Positions 53,741 to 62,372 of a stretch of DNA of 64,000 nucleotides are shown here, piece by piece; the stretch's first letter is position 1; every line of letters starts with the position of its first letter. The position numbers and the translations under genes are program-made. The stretch comes from Saccharofermentans sp. (GTDB taxonomy: Bacteria > Bacillota > Clostridia > Saccharofermentanales > Saccharofermentanaceae), in contig JAIKWL010000057.1 in the NCBI GenBank assembly GCA_024684815.1, positions 1 to 64,000 on the forward strand, in the 5' to 3' direction. The notes under the pieces are model-generated. The model saw only the letters and a list, made by a program, of their open reading frames with translations. It did no database searches and was not told the DNA's origin.

Positions 53741-53901
53741 TTTTATCTCCCTGCATGACTGCTCTATACCGGTATACTAACATGACGTTTCACGTTTTTC
53801 AAGAGAATTTTATCGAATAACGATATTTATTTTCGGTTTTTCGAAAAAGAGGCGCGGCAAAAAACGGCGAAAAAAACAAATTTCAAAGCTGATAACGGGA
53901 G

Positions 53902-53930
53902 TTGACACCCTTCCCCGCCGTGTGTTACAT
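53902..53930 (+). promoter_or_regulatory. Promoter of the riboswitch-ABC operon
   Basis: Perfect TTGACA (53902-53907), 17-bp spacer, then TTACAT (53925-53930), a weak -10 box. Transcription would start just before the riboswitch. Confidence 0.65.
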
Positions 53931-53945
53931 TCACGCTGTAATTCC

Positions 53946-54049
53946 CATGAGGGAGTAGCAAGCGCTTTAGCGTAGCAAGTCAACATACTGGTCTTAACGG
54001 CCTGGCTTGTTTTAAATTGCGAGACTCATGTATAGCCTAACTATACATG
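53946..54049 (+). ncRNA. yybP-ykoY manganese riboswitch
   Basis: The conserved L1 element GGGAGTAGC (53951-53959), the segment GTCAACATACTG (53979-53990) and the L3 element GCGAGAC (54019-54025) occur in the right order and spacing. P1 is CATGAG (53946-53951) with CTCATG (54025-54030). The 3' arm of P1 overlaps the hairpin CATGTATAG/CTATACATG (54027-54049), so aptamer folding and this hairpin are mutually exclusive. Known members sense Mn2+ and raise expression of Mn exporters. Here it controls an ABC transporter. Confidence 0.85.
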
Positions 54050-54080
54050 TGTTATTCGTTGATTAAAGTAAGGAACAATA

Positions 54081-54116
54081 ACCCAAGTATAGTCACGCTG
54101 TACTTGGGTCTTTTTA
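54081..54116 (+). terminator. Riboswitch-controlled terminator
   Basis: ACCCAAGTA (54081-54089) pairs with TACTTGGGT (54101-54109), followed by CTTTTTATT. It lies between the aptamer and the ABC gene, as expected for transcriptional control. Confidence 0.85.
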
Positions 54117-54170
54117 TTGTTAAGGGCTTTAGGGAATTTTGAAAATCTATAAAGTCAGGAGAAAAGCAAG

Positions 54171-54875
54171 ATGGAGAAATTCCTCGAGATCAGGGACCTG
54201 AAGAAGAGTTTCGGTACAGGCGAGGCCAGACAGGAAGTTTTAAGGGGTATGAACTTCACTGTCGAAAAGGGCGAGTTCTGTGTACTGTTGGGACCTTCAG
54301 GTTCAGGCAAATCAACATTACTGAACATCATTGGCGGGATCGACACGCCTGATTCGGGCTTTGTAAGCATCAAGGGCGACAAGCTCGAAGACATGAATGA
54401 GAAACAGCTTACGATCTACAGAAGAAAGCACTTGGGTTATGTATTCCAGATGTATAACCTTATCCCCAACCTTAACGTAAAAGAAAACATCGAAGTCGGT
54501 GCATACCTTTCGGACAAGCCCTTGGATGTCGAAGAGGTCATCACGACATTAGGTCTTCAGGATCACAAGTACAAATATCCCAATCAGTTATCCGGCGGTC
54601 AGCAGCAGAGAGTCTCTATAGGACGTGCCGTCGTAAAGAATCCGGATATCCTGATGTGCGACGAGCCGACAGGCGCTCTCGATTACAAGACTTCAAAAGA
54701 GATACTCTCACTTATCGAAGACTGCAACAAAAAATACGGCAGCACGATCATAATGGTCACTCACAACGAGGCGATCAGATACATGGCTGATCACGTCATC
54801 AAATTAAGGGACGGTGTTGTACGTCATAACGACATCAACACCGAAAAGATCCCCGCTTCCGAGCTCGAATGGTAA
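54171..54875 (+). CDS. ABC transporter ATP-binding protein, MacB/LolD type
   Basis: A 234-residue ATPase. Walker A GPSGSGKST (about 42-50), the signature LSGGQQQRVSIGRA, Walker B DILMCDEPTGALD and the H-loop VTHNEA are all present; the GALD/D-loop pattern is typical of the MacB/FtsE/LolD group. AGGAG precedes the ATG. It is paired with the FtsX-type permease 12 bp downstream. The upstream Mn riboswitch suggests expression depends on manganese. Confidence 0.96.
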   Translation: MEKFLEIRDLKKSFGTGEARQEVLRGMNFTVEKGEFCVLLGPSGSGKSTLLNIIGGIDTPDSGFVSIKGDKLEDMNEKQLTIYRRKHLGYVFQMYNLIPNLNVKENIEVGAYLSDKPLDVEEVITTLGLQDHKYKYPNQLSGGQQQRVSIGRAVVKNPDILMCDEPTGALDYKTSKEILSLIEDCNKKYGSTIIMVTHNEAIRYMADHVIKLRDGVVRHNDINTEKIPASELEW

Positions 54876-54887
54876 GGAGGCAGAAAC

Positions 54888-57584
54888 ATGAGAAATCCAC
54901 TTATCAGGCGAATCCCAAAAGAGCTCGCTTCTGATTGGCACAAGTATCTTGTCATCATTCTCTTTATGGTCGGAATGATCGGCGTCATCTCCGGCATGTA
55001 TGTCGGCCGTGAGAGCATGGTCGCTTCGATCGAAGCAGGCAAGGAAGAACTTAATCTTGAAGACGGATGTTTTGAGCTGTCGCACAAAGCATCCTCCGAA
55101 CTTTTAGACAGCATTAGCACCGGCGAAAAGGCCGACGTCAGACAGTACTTCATCGACAAAGGGATCAAAGAAGCTGATGAGGAAGTCGCAAAAGCCGTCG
55201 AGGAAGAGCTTCACACTCAAGTCGAAGATGCGATCGAAAACGGTGTCCGCACCCAGTGCGAAGCTTTGGGAGTAACAGGCGAAGAGATCATCAAAAGCTA
55301 CATAGACGAGGCTATGGATGAAAACTTTGAAAGCGCTCTTGAAGAAGCGCGTGATTCAAAGGAATTCAAAGATGCCGTAAGCGAAGCATATGAAGAAGCA
55401 CATAATGAAGTGATCAAAGCCGTTGATGAGGAGTGGGCCGATATCGAGGAGGAATATAACCTTAACGATGAGGATTTTTCTCCCGTCAAAGTAACCGTCA
55501 CAGATCACTTCTACCGCAATGAATCGGAAGACAACGATAATGACGGGACAGAAGATTCGACTGTAAGGATCTTCAAGAGCGATTCTGAAGTCGACATGGC
55601 CTATGTCATCGAAGGACGTACGCCCGAAAAGATCAATGAGATCGCCATCGACAGAAACCATGCTGATACAGTCGGCGTTAAAACCGGAGATGTGATCACA
55701 GTAAGCGGAAAAGAATATGAAGTCGTCGGTCTTCTGTCATTTGTTAATTATCTTACGATGCATGAGTCAAACACCGATCTGATGTTTGACGCATTCGGTT
55801 TTGATGTTGCAATGGTGACACCTGAAGCATTCGATGAACTGCCTTCAAGACTTCACTACAATTACGCATTTCTTTATGACGTAAAGCCCGCAAACAAGAT
55901 CGAGCAGGCTGACTGTTCCGAATATTTTCTTAAAGGGCTTATAACACAGTCTCTCGTATACGATAATGAGATCAAGGATTACCTTCCGACATACTTAAGT
56001 CAGGCAAGAAATTTCGCGCCTTCCGATATCGAAGGAGATTCCACGGGAACGGGGATCTTCTGCTATATCCTTATCGCAGTTATCGCATTTATCTTCGCGA
56101 TAACGATAAGCAATACGATCGATAAGGAAGCTTTGGTAATAGGCACTCTCAGAGCATCGGGATACAGCAAGGGCGAGCTCATAGTTCACTATATGTCGAT
56201 GCCCGTAATAGTTACTCTTGCAGGCGCTGCGATAGGAAATATACTGGGCTATACAGCTTTTCGCGACATGGCTGTAAAGATCTATTACAACACATACAGC
56301 ATCCCTTCACCGAGGCTCGTATGGAGTTCATCAGCGATGGTAAAGACTACCGTTATCCCGCTTCTTCTGATGTTCTTTATCAACCTCTTCGTTATCGTTA
56401 AGAAGCTTCAGTTAAGTCCTCTGAAATTCCTAAGGCACGACCTTACAAAAACGAAGCGCACAAAAGCAAGAAGGATCCCTGCATGGTCTTTCTTAAGCAG
56501 ATTCAGGATAAGAGTCCTGTTCCAGAATTTGCCTAACTACGCGGTGCTTATTTTCGGCGTTATCCTGTCAGAACTGATGCTCTGCTTTGCATTCGGACTT
56601 AATGACTCTCTTGCAAATTACGGGGACAGAGCGCCTGATATGGTTTTCGCTGATTATCAGTACATGCTGATGGGATATAAGGATTCCGACGGAAACATCA
56701 TTGCGACAGAAGAAGAGTCGGCAGAAAGATTCAGCTGCACGAATCTCATGTATCCCAAGGATATAAAGGCAGCTGCAAGGTCAGGTATGGGCAGCGGCGG
56801 TGATGAGAGCGTCACGGTTTACGGTGTCGCTGATAACAGCTCATACATTACACTGCCTTCGGATCTGCCATTAAATACGGTATGTGTATCGACTGCTTTC
56901 AGAGATAAGTTCTATCTCAAAAAAGGTGACGTCATAACTCTTAACGAAGAGTACGAGAACAGATCCTACGAATTCACGATCGGCGGCTTTACCGACTATG
57001 AAGGCGGCATCGCCGTATTCATGGATAATGAGAGCTTTAATAAGATCTTCGACAGGAAGCCGGATGAATTCTCAGGCTACTTCTCGAGAAATGAGATCAC
57101 GGATATCGACGAACAGGACATCGCAACAGTAATTACGGTAGATGACATCTCAAAGGTAACCACGCAGCTCATGCACTCGGTCGGCGGCTTCATCGAGATC
57201 TTCAAGTATGCGATGATCGTTCTTGCGGCAGCCCTGATCTATCTTCTTGCAAAGATCATCATCGAGAGAAACGAGCACTCGATATCCATGGTCAAGATCT
57301 TGGGCTTTAAGACCGGTGAGATCGGATCACTTTATATAGTTCCCACTGCTATTGTGGTAACCGTGTTTACCGTGATAAGTCTTTTCATCGGCTATCTTAT
57401 GATGCTGTGGATCTTCCACGTGTTCATGCTCCAGATGGACGGATATTTCGCATTCTATATGAGCCCTCTGTCGATGGTCCTTTCAGTGGTATATCTGCTT
57501 TTGGGTTACGCATTCGTATCGGTGATCGACTACATCAGGATCCGGAAGATCCCCATGGACGTTGCACTCAAGAATATCGATTAA
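54888..57584 (+). CDS. ABC transporter permease, FtsX/MacB type, with long extracellular coiled coil
   Basis: An 898-residue permease. TM1 at about 20-38, then a large extracellular region (40-385) that starts with a Glu/Ala-rich coiled coil (KADVRQYFIDKGIKEADEEV and on) and continues as a MacB-like domain. Three TM helices (about 385-505) form the first FtsX module. A second extracellular domain (580-755) and three more TM helices (760-890) form the second. This two-module layout acts by mechanotransmission rather than classical transport. AGGAGG precedes the ATG. Confidence 0.92.
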   Translation: MRNPLIRRIPKELASDWHKYLVIILFMVGMIGVISGMYVGRESMVASIEAGKEELNLEDGCFELSHKASSELLDSISTGEKADVRQYFIDKGIKEADEEVAKAVEEELHTQVEDAIENGVRTQCEALGVTGEEIIKSYIDEAMDENFESALEEARDSKEFKDAVSEAYEEAHNEVIKAVDEEWADIEEEYNLNDEDFSPVKVTVTDHFYRNESEDNDNDGTEDSTVRIFKSDSEVDMAYVIEGRTPEKINEIAIDRNHADTVGVKTGDVITVSGKEYEVVGLLSFVNYLTMHESNTDLMFDAFGFDVAMVTPEAFDELPSRLHYNYAFLYDVKPANKIEQADCSEYFLKGLITQSLVYDNEIKDYLPTYLSQARNFAPSDIEGDSTGTGIFCYILIAVIAFIFAITISNTIDKEALVIGTLRASGYSKGELIVHYMSMPVIVTLAGAAIGNILGYTAFRDMAVKIYYNTYSIPSPRLVWSSSAMVKTTVIPLLLMFFINLFVIVKKLQLSPLKFLRHDLTKTKRTKARRIPAWSFLSRFRIRVLFQNLPNYAVLIFGVILSELMLCFAFGLNDSLANYGDRAPDMVFADYQYMLMGYKDSDGNIIATEEESAERFSCTNLMYPKDIKAAARSGMGSGGDESVTVYGVADNSSYITLPSDLPLNTVCVSTAFRDKFYLKKGDVITLNEEYENRSYEFTIGGFTDYEGGIAVFMDNESFNKIFDRKPDEFSGYFSRNEITDIDEQDIATVITVDDISKVTTQLMHSVGGFIEIFKYAMIVLAAALIYLLAKIIIERNEHSISMVKILGFKTGEIGSLYIVPTAIVVTVFTVISLFIGYLMMLWIFHVFMLQMDGYFAFYMSPLSMVLSVVYLLLGYAFVSVIDYIRIRKIPMDVALKNID

Positions 57585-57590
57585 CAACCT

Positions 57591-57620
57591 CCTGCCTGTC
57601 ATTGTGGAATGGCAGGCAGG
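57591..57620 (+). terminator. Hairpin after the ABC operon
   Basis: 13-bp stem CCTGCCTGTCATT with AATGGCAGGCAGG (one G-U pair, loop GTGG). No U-tract, so termination is uncertain. Confidence 0.5.
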
Positions 57621-57670
57621 CATATGTTAAGATATCTCGAGCAATCAATATGAGGGGATAATACGGGGTT

Positions 57671-58201
57671 ATGAAAAAGAAGATAATTACGGCAATCGTT
57701 TTGCTGGTCTTTGGCTTGTGCGCAATTGCAGCAGGCATATTCGGTAAATCATTTACAAGATCATCTGATGTTTCAGGCTTTACTGATGACTCTGTCGGAA
57801 AGACAGTCAAGCTCTGTACAAGCAGTGATACGTTCTGGCCGATTGATTCGCAGAACGGTATTTACTATACGGATGAGGTCAACATGTGCGTTGCCATTCC
57901 CGATGAGGCATCTTACAGGATCGATGCCATGAATATGTACAATACTGCCCAGACAGTAACGGGAACGGTCAGGAAAGCTCCGGCTGAAATGAAAGAAAAC
58001 GCGGCCAATTCCCTCATCAGTCACTATGAGATGATGGAGGAATATATCGAAGGTTTTGAATTGACTGATGACGACCGCGAATACTTAAGAACCTCCATTG
58101 CCGATTATTATATCGAGATAACCGATACAAACATTCAGACGGTAAAAACGTTAAGACTGCGCTTTATATTGCCGGAGCGGTATTGCTGCTTGCGTCAGTG
58201 A
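57671..58201 (+). pseudogene. N-terminal part of a frameshifted membrane protein
   Basis: A 176-residue frame: TM (4-24), then a domain of about 135 residues that appears extracellular (beta-rich, IADYYIEITDTNIQT). After residue 157 the frame turns into an unlikely basic tail (LRLRFILPERYCCLRQ). In the -1 frame the same DNA encodes VKNVKTALYIAGAVLLLASV, a clean TM helix leading into the next open frame. The switch coincides with an A5 run at 58143-58147. One extra A would give a single protein continuing to 59253. Cause: true mutation, phase variation, programmed -1 slippage or an assembly error. Confidence 0.65.
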
Positions 58202-59253
58202 TCTTCTGGGTCTCCGCATTTTCGCGAAAATCAGCAATCAAGATATCCCTTGTTTTCGCAGGAATCATTGTATTGCTTGCAGTGGCTTTGATCGTGATCT
58301 TTTTTAAGCAGATAGGCCTTATGTCCAACATAAGAAAGGACGTCGAAGGCGTCTACTACATGGAGTACGACAAGGAATTAAAGCTCGACGATATGCTCGC
58401 TGCCGGAATCACTTCGGATGAGGAACTGCTCGAATGGATCAACAAAAATGAATTCCACGGTATGGGCTTCGTAACCCTCGATAAGGAAAGATACGGATGT
58501 TCTTCCTTCGCTGCAAAGTCACCTGACGGAGACATATTATTCGGACGCAATTTCGATTATCCCGAGACAGATACCGTCATGGTATATATGAATCCCGAAA
58601 ACGGTTACGCCTCATATGCCATGGCTGATCTGGCAGTTATCGGAGTCGGAAGGGGACCTGACGAGATCGATCCTGATTCCCCTATTGGAAAACTGATCAT
58701 GACTTCCACTCCTTACCTCGTATGCGACGGCGTTAACGAAGCCGGATTAGGCATCAGCAACCTCGAGCTCGATATCGGTGAACTGCATCAGGACACGGGA
58801 AGGCCTGATCTGTTTATCTATACGGCCCTTCGCGTCATTCTCGACCGCTGCGCTACCGTTGATGAAGCAATTGCTTTTCTGGATCAATATGACATTCATA
58901 CACATAACGACGTCAGACAGCATCTTTTTATCACAGACAAATCCGGGCGCGCAGTCGTTGTCGAATGGTTCGATGATAAGATGTATGTCAATGAACTGAA
59001 TGCGGTAACGAACTCCGTATTGACTCCCGGCGATCATTACGGCGAAGAATCCGACTGGAGACTGGATGTACTCCTGGAAGAACTGTCGGACAACAACAAT
59101 GTCTTAACACATGATCAGGCCAGGGATCTTCTCGATGCCGTCAGTCAGGGCAGTTATACCGAGTGGTCCGCCGTATACGATCTCAACAGTTTTTCTGTTG
59201 ATGTATATGTGGACTGTCATTACGATCATCCGTACCATTACGGGCAGAACTGA
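58183..59253 (+). CDS. Linear amide C-N hydrolase (choloylglycine hydrolase/PVA-like), possibly fused to the preceding frame
   Basis: The open frame begins at TTG 58183 with no ribosome site and immediately encodes the second half of a TM helix, then a second TM (about 20-45). Residues 85-345 resemble the Ntn-hydrolase family of penicillin V acylases and bile-salt hydrolases: the Cys after GY (YGCSSF) as possible nucleophile, DGDILFGRNFDY as substrate Arg/Asp motif, and LVCDGVNEAGLGISNLEL. It likely acts on an amide bond at the outer surface. Best read as the C-terminal part of one protein starting at 57671. Confidence 0.75.
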   Translation: MLLASVIFWVSAFSRKSAIKISLVFAGIIVLLAVALIVIFFKQIGLMSNIRKDVEGVYYMEYDKELKLDDMLAAGITSDEELLEWINKNEFHGMGFVTLDKERYGCSSFAAKSPDGDILFGRNFDYPETDTVMVYMNPENGYASYAMADLAVIGVGRGPDEIDPDSPIGKLIMTSTPYLVCDGVNEAGLGISNLELDIGELHQDTGRPDLFIYTALRVILDRCATVDEAIAFLDQYDIHTHNDVRQHLFITDKSGRAVVVEWFDDKMYVNELNAVTNSVLTPGDHYGEESDWRLDVLLEELSDNNNVLTHDQARDLLDAVSQGSYTEWSAVYDLNSFSVDVYVDCHYDHPYHYGQN

Positions 59254-59590
59254 TTGCCTCGGGTGGTACTCCCTTTCGGTTTGTCATAGAAGATACTTCA
59301 CAGAGCGAATAGACCTTTTCGATTTCATCAAAGCATCTGCTAATAAGGCAGATATAGACCTTTGCGATTTCATCAAAAATCCGGCTTTTAGGGCGGTTTG
59401 TGATGAATTTTTCGAGAAAATTCATCACAATAACGACTTTTCGGGGAATTTGTGATGAATTACTTCTGGCTGACTTCAAACATCAAGGTCCGGTTGCGGA
59501 TAGTATAAAACTTCTTAACCGGCCTGCTTTTAACAATGTTAAATCCTGTATAATGGTGAAAATACGGGAATAATGCGGGGATTTTTAATT
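59254..59590. other. Non-coding region with repeats and a 14-bp hairpin
   Basis: No gene. The repeats at 59309-59462 (listed separately) fill most of it. Confidence 0.7.
59309..59462. repeat. Direct repeats and hairpin built from CGATTTCATCAAA and TTGTGATGAATT units
   Basis: Copies of ATAGACCTTTkCGATTTCATCAAA lie at 59309 and 59354. TTGTGATGAATTTT (59398-59411) pairs perfectly with 59417-59430 over a 5-nt loop, and a third TTTGTGATGAATT copy is at 59449-59461. The hairpin could end the hydrolase transcript. Confidence 0.7.
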
Positions 59591-59947
59591 ATGGCCGGAA
59601 GGATAATTAAGAGGAAGACCAGGAATATCACCGCAGTGGTGCTTGCTGCAGCTTTCATATGCTTTGCAGTCATACCGTTTATCCGCGAAGGCAAAAGTCC
59701 GAATGTTGCCATTATCTCTCCGGTGATCCCTTTGTATATGATCAAAAAGACCAGTATCCCGCTGCCTTATTCAGGCGGGGCCGCTGTAGTACAGGTTTAT
59801 TACGATTTCCACCTGCAGAAGCGTGATACATATATTATCGGTATCAAGGTCTCGTCAGAAGCATATATCATTCATCATTCAACCGGGGAAGCGGAGAAGA
59901 TCAAAGATACGGAGCGTTACCGGTCGATCCTGGATCAGTTCGACTGA
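59573..59947 (+). CDS. Small membrane-anchored protein
   Basis: A 124-residue protein: basic N-terminus, one TM (about 19-37), then a domain of about 80 residues with beta character (VVQVYYDFHLQKRDTYIIGIK). ATG 59591, after GGGG, is an alternative start. Unknown family; probably extracellular. It stands alone. Confidence 0.6.
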   Translation: MRGFLIMAGRIIKRKTRNITAVVLAAAFICFAVIPFIREGKSPNVAIISPVIPLYMIKKTSIPLPYSGGAAVVQVYYDFHLQKRDTYIIGIKVSSEAYIIHHSTGEAEKIKDTERYRSILDQFD

Positions 59948-59991
59948 CCGTCCTTTTGCTTTTTCATGATGCCCTCCGAAAAAATGCCGGA

Positions 59992-60717
59992 TCAATAATC
60001 TATCGTAATTTCCGTGAGCGGTGCATACCCTTCCGGAATCGTATCTGAAACACCGACGATATCCCCGACCCACTCGCCGGTACCCCAATAGCCATATCTC
60101 AGAAGATACGGCAGAGGATCGATCTTAGGCCCGGTCTTTTCAAGCTTCGAAAACAATCCTCCGGGCTTTTTATCCGGAACTTCTGTCTTTCCGTTACTTA
60201 ACAAGGTGACTTTTATCTCATCAGGAGAGTAATATACTTTCTTCGTGTGATTCAGCGTATATCTGAAGTCCGTTCCTTTCCGGGCGAAAAGACCTTTATA
60301 AGGATCTTCAGTATCAACACCATATTCGTTGAATGCGTCGGATTCGCCGATCTCAACTTCGCGGAGATAAAACTCTATCTCCCGGCGCACATCCTTTTCG
60401 GCTCCCGAAAACCACCCCGATATATTCTTATATGTTTCGAAGACCGTATCAAAACCATTGCCCTCATGACCGCTCTCAACCGTCTGATCGTAAAGTTTCT
60501 TAATGGTCACGTTATTCTCATCTAACGAAAGAGGCTGGGAGTCACCCAGAAAAAGAATATGCGAGCCACTCCATTCATTGGCTATGAGCTCTCTTAAAGA
60601 ACACAAAAACTCGTAGTGAGGAGCAGATGACTCCAACAGCTTATTGCCCATATCAAAATCGGAAGGACAGATATATTCCTTCCTGTCCACATTTACCCAG
60701 TTATAGTATTCCCCCAT
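59992..60717 (-). CDS. Cytoplasmic protein of unknown function
   Basis: A 241-residue soluble protein without signal or TM. The opening GEYYNWVNVDRKEYICPSDF and the repeated Trp/Tyr/Gly pattern near the end (YLLRYGYWGTGEWVGDIVGVSD) recall small SMI1/KNR4-neighbour or immunity-type proteins often found near polymorphic toxins. No specific family can be named. GGAGG precedes the ATG. Confidence 0.65.
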   Translation of the reverse strand: MGEYYNWVNVDRKEYICPSDFDMGNKLLESSAPHYEFLCSLRELIANEWSGSHILFLGDSQPLSLDENNVTIKKLYDQTVESGHEGNGFDTVFETYKNISGWFSGAEKDVRREIEFYLREVEIGESDAFNEYGVDTEDPYKGLFARKGTDFRYTLNHTKKVYYSPDEIKVTLLSNGKTEVPDKKPGGLFSKLEKTGPKIDPLPYLLRYGYWGTGEWVGDIVGVSDTIPEGYAPLTEITIDY

Positions 60718-60777
60718 ATACCGTTCCTCCGGTCAAAAATGCTGAATGACTTGCGCGAAATACTCAATCGTTAAAGG

Positions 60778-61398
60778 TCACTTGGAAGTATAAGTGCCCG
60801 AGATGCGGCCGACTGAAATGACGTTGCCCGTGTTTCCTTCGGCGTCGGTATCAAGTTCGTCCATGAATTCCTTGAGATTATATACCGGTCCGTTGACGGC
60901 GCCCCTTGCTTTTTCGACAGGTGCTTTAAGTGCAAATACATAGACATTGTAGCGGTGCGTAGTTCCCGACGGCGGATAAGGCCCGGCGTATTCGACTACA
61001 GATGCCCAGCCCTGCGGGAGAGTGGTCTCTGTAATGCCTGCAGACTTCCAGTGAAGGAAATTGGAAGCATTCATGTCGACCATGTAGATGACATATGTGG
61101 CCGCACCTTCGACCGGGTCCCAGGAAAGCTGCGGAGAGGCGTTCTCGCCTTCTGAAGTCTTGGAACATATCTCATCCCATTTTCCGTCGTGGAGGCTCTC
61201 AGAGGTAACTTTAAAGCCGGAATAAGCGCTTACAAATATATCGTCACTGTTATCTGTCAGATCTGCTTCTGAAACAGCCGTTGTTGCTGTTGTCGTTTCT
61301 TCTGTATCTTCCGTTACAGGCGCGGTCTCTTTAGCACTGCATCCTGCTGCTCCAAAAACCATCGCTCCGATAATTATCAGTGACAAAAACTTACGCAT
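60778..61398 (-). CDS. YbhB/YbcL-family (PEBP) lipoprotein
   Basis: A 206-residue lipoprotein with lipobox AAGC (Cys20) and an acidic Thr-rich linker. The rest is a phosphatidylethanolamine-binding-protein fold: GENASPQLSWDPVEGAATYVIYMVDMNA and the PYPPSGTTHRYNVYVFALK stretch give the family's DPDxP-/GxHR-like pocket residues. ATG 61398 follows AGGAGG; the longer frame is unsupported. It probably binds a small ligand at the outer membrane face. It follows the gene at 61430-62125 by 31 bp. Confidence 0.9.
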   Translation of the reverse strand: MRKFLSLIIIGAMVFGAAGCSAKETAPVTEDTEETTTATTAVSEADLTDNSDDIFVSAYSGFKVTSESLHDGKWDEICSKTSEGENASPQLSWDPVEGAATYVIYMVDMNASNFLHWKSAGITETTLPQGWASVVEYAGPYPPSGTTHRYNVYVFALKAPVEKARGAVNGPVYNLKEFMDELDTDAEGNTGNVISVGRISGTYTSK

Positions 61399-61429
61399 AA
61401 AAATCCTCCTGATCCTGCCGGACAATATA

Positions 61430-62125
61430 TCACACAAACTTCACTTTCCATTTGCCTTTGAGCTCAAATGCTTCCGGATCTGCGCCTGTTGGTTTGCAGA
61501 CAAGTGTATCTTCTTCCCACCTGACGAAATCGATATCATCCAGATCGTAAAGATCTTCCCCGCATACGGCATATATCGAGTACCAGTCCTTAGCTTCCAC
61601 CGGCGTCATCGGATCCTTGAAATCCAGAACGATAACATCTGAGGGAGCTGCCCAGAAACAGCCGTCAACAGCAAGAAGATCGTTCACCGGATTATAAAAA
61701 CAATTGAACCATATGAAGGTCTCTTCAAATCCTTCCGGAAGTACCGGGTGGGATTCTGCGGGAATGTAATGCATGCACTGAAGAGTGCCGAGATCAAGAA
61801 CACTGTAACCGTAAAGATCTTCGTCGAAAATAAAGTAAGTGTTTCCGTTTGAGTGATGAATGATGCTTGCCACCCGTGAGTGTCCGTCGGTGTTTTTCCA
61901 CTCGAAAACTGTATTGCCGTCTTTTATCAGCCTGCATATCTCTCCGTCGACAGCTGCATAGCCTGGCTTGCGGTTCTCTTCATCTGCGTAGTAATAGTAT
62001 TTAACCGAATAACCCGATTCCAGTTCTTTTTCCCTGTCAGTCTCATCAAACTTTATCTTCGAAAAGATCTGCTCATCAAGCCTTTTCATGGTTTCCCTGT
62101 GTTTTTCTGATCCGTAGTAATTCAT
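61430..62125 (-). CDS. Soluble protein of unknown function
   Basis: A 231-residue cytoplasmic protein without signal or TM; ATG 62125 follows AAAGGGG. Beta-propeller-like strands (TYFIFDEDLYGYSVLDLGTLQCMH, VIVLDFKDPMTPVEAKDWY) suggest a small repeat or single-blade fold. No family recognised. It likely shares a transcript with the PEBP lipoprotein downstream. Confidence 0.65.
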   Translation of the reverse strand: MNYYGSEKHRETMKRLDEQIFSKIKFDETDREKELESGYSVKYYYYADEENRKPGYAAVDGEICRLIKDGNTVFEWKNTDGHSRVASIIHHSNGNTYFIFDEDLYGYSVLDLGTLQCMHYIPAESHPVLPEGFEETFIWFNCFYNPVNDLLAVDGCFWAAPSDVIVLDFKDPMTPVEAKDWYSIYAVCGEDLYDLDDIDFVRWEEDTLVCKPTGADPEAFELKGKWKVKFV

Positions 62126-62372
62126 GTATTTATCCCCTTTCACAAATATCCGTATCTTTATCCCCTGCTTCAGATATTATAAACTGATATAGGGTTATTA
62201 GTATATTTTGGCAGTAAAACCACAAGATTTTGTCCCTTTCACATCCCAGTATTATGCTGTGTTCATCCGTACTGAATTCAATGATGTCTTCCCTCAGGAA
62301 TAAATGCTGCCTTCCGTCTATGGGCACTACGCTGTCACAGGCCTTGAATATCCTTTTCTTCAGGAATAAATA

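Larger units (their letters stand above)
53741..54170. other. Non-coding leader region of the ABC transporter operon
   Basis: It contains a promoter, a manganese riboswitch and a terminator (listed separately). The first 150 bp are upstream sequence of the divergent membrane gene and are otherwise featureless. Confidence 0.85.

Noticed and set aside
62130..62327. Open frame of 65 codons on the minus strand that reads rather like protein (DGRQHLFLREDIIEF)
   Set aside because: GTG start without ribosome site, and the frame stays open upstream without start. Perhaps a gene relic, but not supported well enough to list.
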